NCBI GenBank assembly: GCA_030374765.1
Contig: JARGXX010000096.1
Coordinates: 744,001-808,000, forward strand
Length of the DNA stretch: 64,000 bases
Source of the DNA: Agarophyton chilense
Taxonomy: Eukaryota; Rhodophyta; Florideophyceae; Gracilariales; Gracilariaceae
Direction: 5' to 3'
Part shown: positions 42,750 through 53,940 of the stretch, piece by piece
Layout of the letters: every line of letters begins with the position of its first letter
How positions within the stretch are numbered: the first letter of the stretch is position 1
Made by a program: the position numbers and the translations under genes
Notes under the pieces: model-generated
What the model was told of the DNA's origin: nothing
Databases searched by the model: none
The model's input: the letters and a program-made list of their open reading frames with translations, nothing else

Positions 42750-43966
42750 AACCATCGCTAACCAAAACAAAAACAAACCCCCTCAAACCACCCCAAACTC
42801 ATCACGGATTCCAAATCCCAACGTCGTGCCCGCCGCCTTCGCCACCACCTACGAAACAGTCCAATAATCCAAAACCTTTAGAACAACACCATACTCACAT
42901 CCAACGATAACCATACACCACAAGACATAACACCACATACTCCCGCGGAACGCCAAACCCACATCACCGACCTTCCTCCCGGCATCATAGACTTTGACAA
43001 AACAAACAAAATACCAGACCTCATTATAACTAAATACTAACTGTAGTATCTCACCCGAAAAACATACGCTGTCACTATCAAAGCACTCACACACCTATGA
43101 AAACAAGTCAATTGCACATAACAACGCAAAGTCCTTAGATACATTCGAGGTGAAAAAAACATCGACTTCCATCAGCAATTTTGAGTAATTAATGTATTTA
43201 ATAGGTTTATTCGTACCAGGCGGATAAAAATCTCCATTCGATCTAATTTAGCAAAACATATCGCCCATCATTCTGTTAACGAAAAAAGATCACCACTTCC
43301 TGAAAACGGAAACCGGAAACATTAAACAAGGGAAATTACAATTCTAGATGACAACTTCGAAGATCATTTGGCGGTCCGCCTGAATATTGTAGCCTTAAAT
43401 TTTCCAAATACCATCAAAGACGACACAACCAATGACAACTATCGGTTTCATCATTGGATTACTGAAACAGAATGCATCACTCTCGCTGGTATTAGCATAC
43501 ATATATCCTCCAAAAAATCCCATCACACTTACAAACTTTACACAAGTGTTCAAATGGTTCACTATTCTCCTTGAATCGTTCTTTCAGAGCACATTTTACA
43601 TCCTAATAACTTTGCGTCTCACAGGAGACGATCGCATCTTCACTCACGACCATGTCTCTCGACCGACATACCAGAAAATCATATTTTCCTCCCACAGAAT
43701 CCCTTTCTACCATCTCCGTTCCTATCAAATATCCATAAGAGTCAGCTGCATAGGTAGGGAGGCCCGATGTCGCCCTCAATGCCACCCACGATTCCGCGTA
43801 TTTCGCTAAAAGGCTCAATATCTACAAGCAGAACCAGCACCCCCCTGCCCCCCTTACTCATATACAAAGACCAAAATATCTATTTACAAGGCTAGTTAGC
43901 AGCACCAACCAGAATTTCATGTAGATTTACTCTCCGAAGAAGACCCGGATACAACTGTTACGTTTA
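42750..43966 (+). pseudogene. Ty1/copia fragment: RT end and RNase H traces
   Basis: The plus strand is A/C-rich. Near 43030-43170 the frames give YLTRKTYAVTIKALTHL and RKVLRYIRGEKNIDF, which match the copia signature (TRPD-like, YAV, VLRYLRGT). Near 43440 a GFIIGL and TETECITLAG trace fits the RNase H end. Many stops and shifts are present. The stretch 43550-43966 has no firm match, but may belong to a second copia copy continuing into 44831. Confidence 0.6.
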
Positions 43967-44830
43967 TGAAAAGCAACGTCCTCCAGGGAGGTTTTTGGGG
44001 ACTTAAGTTTTTTCCGGAGCCTCCGGCGTGCAACCTAGTTATGAGTAGGAGTAATCCGTTTCACGGCGATGACCGGAACGCCGGTGATGCACCGGCGGGA
44101 CCGGGTGCCATACACGTGGCCGCAGCGCCCGCGCGACACGTGGCCGCCAGATTGGCCCCTTTCTTAGACGGACATTTAGCTAATTAGGATAGACTTTATT
44201 TATTCTATTCTACGGTGACTACAGTACTTAGGCCGCCGGCCTCGCGGCCGCCGGTCCAGTAAAGTCTCCCCAACAAGGATGATCTTGGTCTTCCAGATCT
44301 TGGCTCTGGGTCGAACCGCCTGCGCGGATATACAACTCCTTACGGAGGGATTTCCCGTGGTGCACGGCTTCCCAACCTCCTTGCACGTTCAAGCAGCCTT
44401 CGTGTGGTGGGTATCTATTCCCACTTTCGTGGTTCCGCCCGTGTATACGGTTTGCTACACCCGGCAGTGCCGGCTATTCCCGAGTCCCCTCTTGCGACTC
44501 GTGGTCAAACTCGCCCTCTTGCCTCCGTTCCCATTTTCCTTCCCTTTTCCTCTCCTTCATTGGGCAATTCCCGCTCTTGCAGCTCGCACTGGCACCTGTC
44601 GTGCTCGCCACTCTCGTGGGTTTTGCCTCCTCAGAGGATACGCAAGCACCGCATTACGCGGATATTCTCGGCTTCTTTCAGCCTCCCTGCGCCCGTCGCG
44701 ACGGTTCGGCTCCGGTTTACACCCGGCATTGCGCGCCGATCCCTTGGAGGGCTCTACCGCGCCGGTTACCTCGTGAGAGGAAGATCCGGACGTCTTCGTA
44801 GGTTTTTCCCCTTGGGGGCATTGTCCTACA
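43967..44830 (+). repeat. Solo LTR of the E family
   Basis: 864 bp, TGAAAAGCAACG to TTGTCCTACA, inverted relative to the E LTRs. The flanks GTTTA (43962-43966) and GTTTG (44831-44835) form a 5-bp target duplication with one change. It therefore arose from an intact insertion whose LTRs recombined. A TATA-like TTTATTTATTC lies at about 44190-44200. A 165-codon frame inside it also occurs in the other E LTRs, but I do not treat it as a gene. Confidence 0.88.
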
Positions 44831-45149
44831 GTTTGTTTTGGAAAAGGACGCACATCTTACTCACGTTGCACATCACATTCATTCAATGACACCACTCAGC
44901 AAACCGATTCTAACGAAACCAGCAACATATCAACAGACAAAATGCACGCATAGGGGAACCCTGCAACTGAAAACAACCAATAATAGGACATTACTAACAC
45001 ATTCTGGTGCCAATCCGCACATCCTCCCTAACCTCCTATCTTTCAAAGACTGAATTACGCTATACGAGGTCGTAACGTTCACCTCTAAAACTAACTATTT
45101 GAAAAACACAATCAGCCATAAGCCGAACGCAGGCGCCACGGCGGAGTAG
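44831..45149 (+). pseudogene. Ty1/copia fragment: aspartic protease
   Basis: The frame ending at 45053 contains LLTHSGANPHILPNLLSF. Copia proteases have D-S-G-A with a following H; here the catalytic Asp has become His. It is the remnant between the solo LTR and the left LTR of element E, so both gypsy LTRs lie in copia sequence. Confidence 0.65.
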
Positions 45150-46015
45150 TGTAGGACAATGCCCCCAAGGAGGAAAACCTACGAAGACGTCTGGATCTTC
45201 TTCTCACGAGGTAACCGGCGCGGTAGAGCCCTCCAAGGGATCGGCGCGCAATGCCGGGTGTAAGCCGGAGCCGAACCGTCGCGACGGGCGCAGGGAGGCT
45301 GAAAGAAGCCGAGAATATCCGCGTAATGCGGTGCTTGCGTATCCTCTGAGGAGGCAAAACCCACGAGAGGGGCGAGCACGACAGGTGCCAGTGCGAGCTG
45401 CAAGAGCGGGAATTGCCCAATGAAGGAGAGGAAAAGGGAAGGAAAATGGGAACGGAGGCAAGAGGGCGAGTTTGACCACGAGTCGCAAGAGGGGACTCGG
45501 GAATAGCCGGCACTGCCGGGTGTAGCAAACCGTATACACGGGCGGAACCACGAAAGTGGGAATAGATACCCAACACACGAAGGCTGCTTGAACGTCCAAG
45601 GGGGTTGGGAAGCCGTGCACTACGGGAAATCCCTCCGTAAGGAGTTGTATATCCGCGCAGGCGGTTCGACCCAGAGCCAAGATCTGGAAGACCAAGATCA
45701 CCCTTGTTGGGGAGACTTTACTGGACCGGCGGCCGTGAAGCCGGCGGCCTAAGTACTGTAGTCACCGTAGAATAGAATAAATAAAGTCTATCCTAAATAG
45801 CTAAATGTCCGTCTAACAAAAGGGGCCAATCTGGCGGCCACGTGTCGCGCGGGCACTGCGGCCACGTGTATGGCACCCGGTCCCGCCGGTGCATCACCGG
45901 CGTTCCGGCCATCGCCGTAAATACGGATTACTCCTACTCATAACGAGGTTGCACGCCGGAGGCTCCGGAAAAAACTTAAGTCCCCAAAAACCTCCCTGGA
46001 GGACGTTGCTCTTCA
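45150..46015 (-). repeat. 3' LTR of element E (866 bp)
   Basis: TGAAGAGCAACG to TTGTCCTACA on the minus strand. By eye the outer 340 bp or so (45680-46015) is identical to the 5' LTR, while the inner part differs at about two dozen sites. TATA-like AT stretch near 45770-45790. GC-rich inverted sequence near 45725-45750. Confidence 0.93.
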
Positions 46016-46028
46016 TATCCCCCCCCTT
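46016..46028 (-). other. 3' polypurine tract of element E
   Basis: On the minus strand TAAGGGGGGGGATA precedes the LTR start TGAAGAG. Position and core match the tracts of A and B. Confidence 0.88.
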
Positions 46029-46062
46029 AAGACAGGGCGAACACCTCGAAGAGGAAGTCGGC

Positions 46063-48405
46063 ATGGCAGCTCGTCATGATAAGAGCGCGTCCGACACCGG
46101 GTCTCCGGAAACCAACACACCTTCACCAAGGATCCCACGCACGCTCTCCGCATTCGATTCCAACCACAGCACACCAACACGCACCATGTCCAACCCCGAC
46201 CGTCATAACACATCCGCGACTCCCGCCCTTGGCGGTTCCACCGGCTTCCGGTCCGCGCCCCACCCTGGGGATGTTACCAACCTCGCGTACGAAGACCGCC
46301 GTATTGGCGCCCACTTTCGCGGACAGGCGGACCCACCGCAGTGGCCGACCTACGACGCCCTTGTGGGTGCAAATCCGAGAACTCGGCATGGCTCCGCGAT
46401 GTTGCGGTATGCGCCTTGGTTTCACCCATTGGCTGTCCGCGACGAGGATTTGATCCACTCCTACACCGATAATTCGGAGAGGCTCCCGGGCGACCTGCCC
46501 GGCGTGGTGACCATGTCCTGGGATTGGCGTAATCGTATCGCCATCCCGGTACACCACATACTCCGCCGACGCGGTGAATCCTCTGCGAAGGCTCAGGCCG
46601 CGCTTGTGCGGATCGCTTATCTCAGGCACCATCGAGCGCTTTTCGAGTTCCCGATACCGCCAGAGGTCGAATTCGACGTCCACCTTTACCGCACTCGCGG
46701 GGAAATGTCGTACTGTGACCGTCTTAACGGATTGGAAACCCTCGCTTGGAGGGGCACACCGATCGCTCGGAAAGAAGCCCTTTGCTGGGGACGACCGATT
46801 CTTCGGGCAGAGTTCCGCTACCAACCGCGGCAGTCGCGCTCGAACTTTCTTCAGAACTTCATCCGCGATGAGCGGCGTTGGCGGGCCCAGACCGGGTATT
46901 TCGTACCGTATGTAGTATGGTGAATCCGAGCGGGTTGTCAGGTAAGAAGGGCGTGGTCAGGACTGAGTGCAAGTGGCCTGGTCGCACACGTGTGCGAAGA
47001 TGGCACACCGGACGGACATGTACAGTAGGTTAACACGTAGCATAGTTGTAGGTAGTTGGCATCCCCCACCCCGTGATATTTCTGCCACGTGGGTGCAGGC
47101 GCCACCACGGACTGTAATGCGGGTTGCAGCTTGGAGATGCACACTACTTATGCACCTCCGCTCCCCGCCACCCTCCAAACAGTAAAGGGTAAGCACCACC
47201 GTCCTAGTCTAAGTATCGTTTCTAAAGCAGACCTGAAGCGTTACTTCGCACGGGATATCTACAGGTTTACAAGCCGTTCGGACTCTTCGCGCGTACCTCG
47301 ATCGCGCCTGACGTTCCCAACCGCCTAGTCTCCCTACGACCGCCCGGTGCTGGCGCTCGTCTCCACGCGGCACCGTTCCCCGACCGGCCTCGTGTGACAC
47401 GCAGGCCCCGCTTACGGACTCCGCACGGATCGCGCCTCTAGAAAACTTACACGCCTTTCGGCGCTTTCTCACACCGTACCAGAACACGGAGATTGAGCGC
47501 ATCGCGCCTGCTCACCGACGTGGTCGGTACGTCAGTCTCCCAGACTGGTGGTCCTCCTTGGAGGCGTGCTGGGGTTGCTTCATTGAGCTGCCCCCAGACT
47601 TCATCTATGTAGGGTCGTCGTTCTTGAACGATCCCCAGTCGGGGTGGTGGTCCGTCGTGTTAAGCGAATGGGCCGTCCGCACTGCGGCTTTTATCCTCGC
47701 TGAGGCGTACGACCAATACCGATTGTGGTACCTGCCACCGCGTGTGCGGGCTGCGATCCGCCGTTTGGACATGCGCATCCCCCTCGGGGGCGAGGCGAAC
47801 GAAGAAGAGATGCTGGGCCTCCTCGACTTTGTGGAGGGGGTCCAGTGGGATGAGGTCCCGCTGGAGAACTCCAACGCATTCAACCGCGTCGCGGGTCTGG
47901 CCCCGGATTCGGGAGGAATACCGCGCTAGCGGGGGATTTCGTCTACTTCGACCCCTGGGAGTACCACGAGATCAGCCGCGAGGAAGCGGAAGCCAACCGG
48001 CATGCGCCGCGTGAAGTCCCGGCCGACCACCCGCGAGGGTATGTCGACTCGAGCGACTATTACCGCGGCTATGTGGATGGTGACCCGATGGTCGACAACG
48101 AACCGCAGGATTCGGGTTACGCTCCGATGGAGGATGACGAGTCCGGCGAGGCCGGTGAGGGGTCCGTTGAATACGGTGGTGCGGCTCCATCCGGGGCTGC
48201 TGAGGCCGTGCGAACGGATTCCTATCCGACTCCATCGGTGGCGGGCCCGCCCGCAACTGCCGCTGGCGCGGAGCGGGGCGAGGTCATCACGCGCTTCCTT
48301 CGGGAGGTGGGGCTTCGCCCTTCCGAGATCTCGGGTGATGTGGCCGCCATGCGGGATGCTTTAGCCAACCGCCTGGGCGGGGGTCCACCTCGTGCGGAGG
48401 AATGA
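46063..48405 (+). pseudogene. aORF of element E: antisense accessory gene, split by a solo LTR
   Basis: From ATG 46063 (or ATG 46186, in CACCATGTC context) the frame runs to 46910. A 563-bp LTR interrupts it, it resumes in frame at 47479 to about 47890, and then a one-base shift leads to the last block ending at 48405. Total about 600 codons. Motifs in order: PTYDALVGANPR, APWFHPLAVRDEDLI, LPGDLPGVV, SYCDRLNGLETLAWRG, EALCWGRPILRAEFRY, FLQNFIRDERR, GYFVPY joined to QNTEIERI, GRYVSLPDWW, IELPPDF, DPQSGWWSVVLSEWAVR, EAYDQYRLWYLPPR, VQWDEVP, AGDFVYFDPW, an acidic stretch, and FLREVGL...GDVAAMRDAL. No known domain. AATAAA at about 48463 may end the transcript. The frame is open from 45889, inside the LTR. 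Confidence 0.85.
46911..47473 (+). repeat. Solo LTR inserted in the aORF of element E
   Basis: 563 bp, TGTAGTATGG to TTTCTCACA, flanked by a perfect CCGTA duplication (46906-46910 and 47474-47478). Its start resembles the LTR of element A. Removing it and one CCGTA restores the aORF frame through the conserved FVPYQNTEI motif. Confidence 0.9.
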
Positions 48406-48737
48406 CCGGAGCTTTCGGTAGAATGTAGGGCGGCGCCACTAGGGCGCCCTTGCCAGTAGTGAGAAATAAAAGAAGAGGGTCGCCTTTCCGACGCCTTTTC
48501 CCAAGTCCACTTCTTTCTTTCCGCCGTACCGGCCTTCAACAGGGGTTCCGGCGTTGCAGGGAACCAGCCTAGCCGGGAGTTCCGTTTTTAACGGTGGGCG
48601 CTTCGCGCGCGGATCAGGTAACTGGCACGACCACCAACGACGTTGGGATAGCGTCAGCGGTTGCTTCCTTCCCCGCGTTGGGGCATGGACGGAGATGGCG
48701 CGTGGCGCCATCAGCCATTCCATTCCGTGTTCACGGT

Positions 48738-50144
48738 TTATCCCTCTTGGGCGTTTACCAGCGTGGCTGGGAGTGCGGTCCCCGCAAGGCGGTGGTATCG
48801 CATTACCGCAGAGCGCGGGAGGTGCTCGATGGGCTCTGGGGTGTCCCACTCCGGCCCGTATCCGTACCAGCGGGTCCAGTACTGGAGCACCCCGTGCTCA
48901 TCGTTGCTATATCCGACGATCCGGTCGAGGACGTAGTCCTGCACGTAAACTTGCCGGCCTTGCCGGGTGGTGGTGACTCGAGGCTCAGCGCCGCGTGGTG
49001 CTGGGCTCGTCTTCGCCTGTTCCGGGTCACCCGGTTTTTCATTCCGCTCTGCGGTTGTTGCCGGGTTGCCGGGGCTGCTGTACCGCTTCGCGGAAGTTGC
49101 CGGCGCGGGCGGGTTGTGTTTCCGCTGGGCGGTAGGGGCTTCCCTGAAGTCCGCTCTTACCGCGAGTTTGCGGGGGTCCTTCCGTCTTGGTGACAGTTTG
49201 CCGGAGGCCTCCGCTTGATTGGCGGTATGCGGCGTTCCCATTGGTGGGCAGTTTCCGCTGTGCGGTGCGCCGTGGGCGGTGAGTGGTTCACCGTCCCGGT
49301 GATCCAACTCCGCGGGGTGGCTGTCAGCCAATGACCGGGACGCCGGGTGCCCATTGGTCCGATCTCCTGCCCGGGTCACGTGACCTTGAGGACGGGTGGT
49401 CGGACCGTGGCGGACGGTTGGCTCCGATTGTTCGGCAAGGGAGGCGGTTTTCGACTTGTCGTCGCGCCCCTTTTCCCCCATGGGGTTCGTACCGTTCTCA
49501 ACGAAGTGGCTCGCTAGACCTGCTTGCGCCGCGCCCGCCGGGGTACCGGTATCGACCGAAACGCTCGGTGTGCGACCGCGAATATGCGGGGAGCCCTCAG
49601 TTGCTTCCGCGCGGTGCAGGGCGTCCGTAGGGTCTTGCTTCCCGGCTTCGGGTCTTCGAGCGCCTTGGTCCCCCTTGCGGGGTCGCGTGGCGGTCGGGTT
49701 GACCGCCGCGTCCCGCGGGAGCGGATTGGCGTCCGGCGACGATGCCGGTTGCCCGCTCGGGGGCCTTGCCCGGGGTGTCCGGTTAAACTTCCGTTGCGAC
49801 AGCGATGCTTCCGCGATTGAGCGGGTCCCCTCCCCCTCCTTAGACGGAGCGACGGGTGATGGTGGGCTAACTGCATGGCGGGTATAAATACCGCTGCGCG
49901 GCGCCCGTAAGGGTAGCTGGCCGCGAGGGCCAGGTGTTTCCGGCATTGCCGGTGGTTCCGATAAAGTCGGTATATCGGAGAGACCCCGTGAGGGGTGCGG
50001 TACCACGGCGGGGCGTGGTGCCACCGTTGTACCCGTGGTATCCGAGTCCGTTTCGACGGGGGCTGATGCGTTTTTCGCCGGCGGCGGTGGGGCGGCTACG
50101 ATGCGGTCTTGTGAAAGACCTTCGTGGTCGCCGTTCTTGTCCAC
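48738..50144 (-). pseudogene. Element E pol end: linker and chromodomain
   Basis: The frame 50144-48738 starts within the remains of the GPY/F region (GDHEGLSQDRIV). A long Pro/Ser/Thr-rich linker follows, with SKEGEG encoded by the internal purine tract. The chromodomain is near 48915-48770 (VLDRIVGYSNDEHG, RWYGYGPEWD, HLPRSAVMRYHR). By comparison with B, about 30 codons of the GPY/F module between REYYNP and GDHE are missing, together with a frame change from the preceding block. The chromodomain keeps its aromatic residues. Confidence 0.9.
49827..49843 (-). other. Internal polypurine tract copy in pol (element E)
   Basis: On the minus strand CTAAGGAGGGGGAGGGG encodes K-E-G-E-G. It matches the internal tracts of B and C, and resembles the 3' tract of E (TAAGGGGGGGGATA). 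Confidence 0.5.
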
Positions 50145-51442
50145 CCGGTCCGGGGGTTGTAGTACTCCCGGCGAACGAACACGTAGGTTCCCGGCTTGGG
50201 CGGTGCCGGTAGTGGTCCGCGTAAGCGGTTATCAAAATCCCGCTTGTAGGCGGCCTGGGCACGTTCCATGGACTTCCGGGCGACCGGTACGAGCTTGGTA
50301 AGCCAGTTCTTCCACTTGAGGCGGTATTGACCCACGGATGGGAAAGAGTTGACCCTGTGTTGGGGTTCGACCGCCACTGGCGGGGGTGTCCTGGAGAGCA
50401 CAAGCTCGAAGGGAGTCAGACCGGTTGTCCGATGAACCTGCGTGTTGTAGGCGTAGGTGATAGCATCAGAATAAATGTCCCACGTCATTGGGTGATCGGA
50501 TACGTAGGAGCGTAGCGACGCGAGTAGGGTGCGGTTGAAGCGTTCCACCTGCCCGTTTGTTTGCGGGTGGTAGGTGGTAGTAAACAGGTTCTTGACGTCG
50601 AGGATGCGGCAGACGTCCTGAAAGAACTTAAAGGCGAACTGCTTACCGTTATCGGATAGAACCTCTATCTGAGGGCCATAAACGAATGCCCAGTGCGTAA
50701 CGAAGGCGTTCGCAACCGTGAAAGCGGTGATCTTCCGTAAAGGTACGGTGCGCACCAGCTTCGAAAAGCGGTCAGTGATAACCAAGAGGAACTTGTTTCC
50801 CTTGCGCGTCTTGAGTAGAGGCCCGAGAATGTCGATTGCGACAAACTCGAGGGGCGCCCTTGCGGGGAAAAGCTTCATCCGTTTGGAGTGCTTCCGGAGT
50901 TTCACCCGGTTCTTTGCGCATTGGGTGCAGAACTGCACCGTAGCGTAGCAATCAACCGCCATAGCGGGCCAATAAAAGTCCCTTCGCAGGGGTAGATAAA
51001 GTTTTCTCCCACCGGAGTGTCCCCCGAGGGTCGGGTAGTGTGAGAGGTGGAGCACCCTGGTTTGCAGGGTGTGGGGGACCACGATCTGGGATCGGTGGTC
51101 CACCGTCCGGACGAGGTAACCGATGTCGTTTACCTCGAACGGGAGGTCCTCTCCACCGTTTAGGCGGGCCCGTACGCGCGTGCAGAACGGGTCGCCGAAC
51201 TGTTCTCGGATCATCTCCTCGGTGGAGATGGGTACAAAGGTCCCGGGTACGGGTGTTTCATTCTCGCGCGCTGCGAGTAGCTCATCCATTTCCATGGTGT
51301 CTTCCCCGGTTTCGGGCCAATCCGACTCCGTCGGTGTTTCCCCTTCCAAGGCAGCACGGGATCTCGTCGACCTCCGGGTCGGCAAGTGCTTCACCTGTCG
51401 TAGGTAATCGAGAGAGGGCGTCTGCTTGGGTGTTCTGGACAC
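50096..51442 (-). pseudogene. Element E integrase
   Basis: An N-terminal linker follows the RNase H, reached by a frameshift near 51300-51440. The H2C2 zinc region (HLSHYPTLGGHSGG, CTQCAKN) lies at about 51030-50910. The catalytic core has all three acids (AIDILGP, LSDNGKQF, QVERFNRT) at about 50835, 50665 and 50545. The core end (YAYNTQVHRTTGLTPFELVLSR) and the helical WLTKLV...ERAQAAYKRDFD follow. It ends in REYYNP and then runs out of frame where the GPY/F module is deleted. This is the only complete catalytic integrase core among the copies in the window. Confidence 0.92.
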
Positions 51443-52604
51443 CCTTCTTGTAGACGACCTCGAAGTTGAATTCCGCTAAGCGGAGGCGCCACCGCATTAA
51501 GCGGCCAGAAGGTTCTGCGATGTTCAGCAGCCACCTCAACGAGGCATGGTCCGTGTGTACGGTGAAATGAACGTCCATGAGGTATGGGCGCAGAGTGGAT
51601 AGCGCCCAGACCACTGCGAGGCACTCCTTCTCGGAGACCGAGTAGTTGCGCTCGTGGACGTTCAGCGTGCGGGACCAATAGCCAATTGGTTTGCGTTCCC
51701 CCTCGGGGGTGGTTTGGAACAGTGCGCAGCCCACCTGGTGGTCGCTGGCGTCGGTGTCGATGGAGTAGGGAAGCCCAGGTTTGGGCAAGGATAGGATGGG
51801 AGCTGTCGTAACTGCCTTAATCAAGGAGCGAAAAGATTCCGACTGATCGGTGGTAAATGGCGCAAGCTTCGGTGGCTGGCCCTTCCGCAGTAGCGCGTTT
51901 AGCAGAGCGGCGATATCCGAGAAACTCGGTATAAACCGTCGATAGACGTTGACCAGACCTAAAAAGGATCGGAGCTCCGTTTGAGTACGGGGCTCCTTCG
52001 CCTCGCAGAGGGACTTGATACGAACTTCTTCGATCATTAACCGTCCTGGACGGATGACGTGCCCGAGATACTTCACCGTGTCGGTGAAGAACTCGCACTT
52101 CCTCAACTTGAGGGTTATTCCTGCGTCTCGCAGTACGGTTATCACGTCCCGCACGTGGGTCAGGTGATCGTCCAGGTTTCTGGAAAAGACAATGATCTCG
52201 TCCAAGTAGACAAGGCACGTGCACCACTTGAAACGCGACATCAGTATGTCTACTGCCCTTTGAAAGGTGGCCGGTGCATTGGTTAAACCAAACGGCATCC
52301 GCTTGAAGCGGTAGGAACCCGAGTGGAAAGCAAACGCGGTTTTGTCTCGGTCCTTTTCCCGGACTGGGACTTTCCAGTAGCCCCAGTTATCATCCAGAGC
52401 CGTAAACACGGTAGCATCCCCGAGCGAGTCTATACACTCGTCCATGCGCGGAATCGGGTAGGTGTCCCTCACGGTGACGGCATTGAGGCGGCGGTAGTCA
52501 ACGCAAAATCGCCACGTGCCGTCAGCCTTGAGGGCCAGCACCACCGGTGAAGCCCAAGGAGATTGGGCGGGCTCGATGACTCCAGCCCGGAGCATCTTGT
52601 CCAC
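51282..52604 (-). pseudogene. Element E reverse transcriptase and RNase H
   Basis: 440 codons in the same frame as the protease, separated from it by one TAG (52619-52617) where relatives have Ile. RT motifs: SPWASPVVLALKADG, RFCVDYRRLNAVTVRDTYPIPRMDE, RMPFGLTNAPATFQRAV, and the active site YLDEIIVFS. The second Asp of the YxDD box is Glu, which should strongly reduce or abolish polymerase activity. RNase H: DTDASDHQVG, SEKECLAVVWAL, HTDHASLRWLL, QADALSRL. It ends in a shifted tail after VDEIPC. Confidence 0.93.
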
Positions 52605-52616
52605 CTGAAATTCTTC

Positions 52617-53940
52617 CTACTCCCGAGCTTTCGGTCCCGCCCTGTAAGGGGGTTGTGCAACCCGACGTGCGTCTGTTAGCAAGTCTATCCGATGTTCGGT
52701 TGTCTTGATCTCACCCAGTGAGCCGTCCCACATTGTGGTAAACTCGCGTAGCATTCCGCGTAAGCGGTCCCGGTGTGAGACCGGTACATGACTCAGGTCC
52801 AGGTCCTCGAGGGCCTTGATCGGGTCTATCTTATCGTAGCTCGTAGGCTGTGCCCTGGTGTCAGGTATGGGAACCGACGAGGTCTGAAATGCATCCGTCT
52901 TGACGGTTTTATCGAGCGCCAACTGCTGTGCCTCCCCGGAGGTTTCTGCACCGGATACCGGGAGACCATCCTCGGTAGAGGGAGTTATTCCGAGTACTTC
53001 GGCAGCCGTCACCTTTGTAGGGAGCATCGCGAGCGGGTGCGGCGTCACAGACCCAATGACTTGGTTCTTTGCCAGCGTCTGGGGAGCCTTTCTCAGATTG
53101 GCAACCAACACCCTGAAAGGGGAATTTGGCGTGACTTGCCCGATTCCGTTCGCAACGGTTAACTGAAATTTCTCGTACAACGAGGGCAAGGGCTGAACAA
53201 CCCGAAGACCGTGTTGACGAGAATTGACTGAAACCATAACCTGGCTCTCCGGGGGTATGGTGACTGACGAGGCAACGCGTAGCTTCGTAGAATCCCGGTT
53301 CGCCGGTGTGGGTTCCTGCGCAGCAGGTAGAGGAACGTGTTTCTTCGATGCCCGCTTCAGCGGTTGACGAACAATGGGGACGGTCGATCCGTCCTCAAGT
53401 TCCACCTGCTTCAGGCGTGGGCGGATGGCGTCGACAAAACTGTCGCAGTAGTCACATCCCAGTATAACTGGCGCGGCCAGAGAGTGGCACACAATAAAAG
53501 TTAGTTTAACCACCATACGCCCTAGCCTGACGACCAGGTCGATCACACCAACCGTTTTCAACGGGTTGTTGTTGGCGTCTGAGACGTCGGGTACCGTTTC
53601 AGAACGGATGAGTGACCGCAATGGCGGGGGTAACACCGATTCCACAATAAAGTTTGGCCCAGCACCTGTATCCAGGACAGTGAGATATCTCACCATAAAC
53701 TGCGTGTGCAGACCAAGGTCAGCGTAAACCTTGTAGTTACGCTTGGCCATTACCAAGACTCTATCCGGGATCCGGTTATTTCTAATCCGTATCCACGGTC
53801 GACGCAAAACACCGAGGTGTTTAGAGTCCGCGTCTGCGGTGTCCTTCCTTGTCAGGATTTTCACCGGGGAGCGAGGCATCGGGGCCTCGGGCGTCGTCAG
53901 CCTCAACTCTGAGGACGCCTCTCCCGAAGGGGAGACTCCC
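52617..53940 (-). pseudogene. Element E protease and pre-RT region
   Basis: The frame is reached from gag by a -1 shift. Retropepsin motif LDTGAGPNFIV lies at about residue 80, with ILGCDYCDSF later. A long connector to RT contains SLGEIKTTEHRIDL and QPPYRAGPKARE. The matching part of element A starts the window. The frame ends at TAG 52617. The protease cuts Gag and Pol into mature parts. Confidence 0.9.

Noticed and set aside
44279..44776. 165-codon hydrophobic ORF present in all E-family LTRs
   Set aside because: Shared only because the LTRs are near copies of each other; disturbed in the 56206-56727 copy and not supported by the LTR of B.
52617..52619. Possible stop-codon readthrough between protease and RT of E
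   Set aside because: Elements A and D have Ile at this position, so the TAG is more likely a mutation than a programmed signal.
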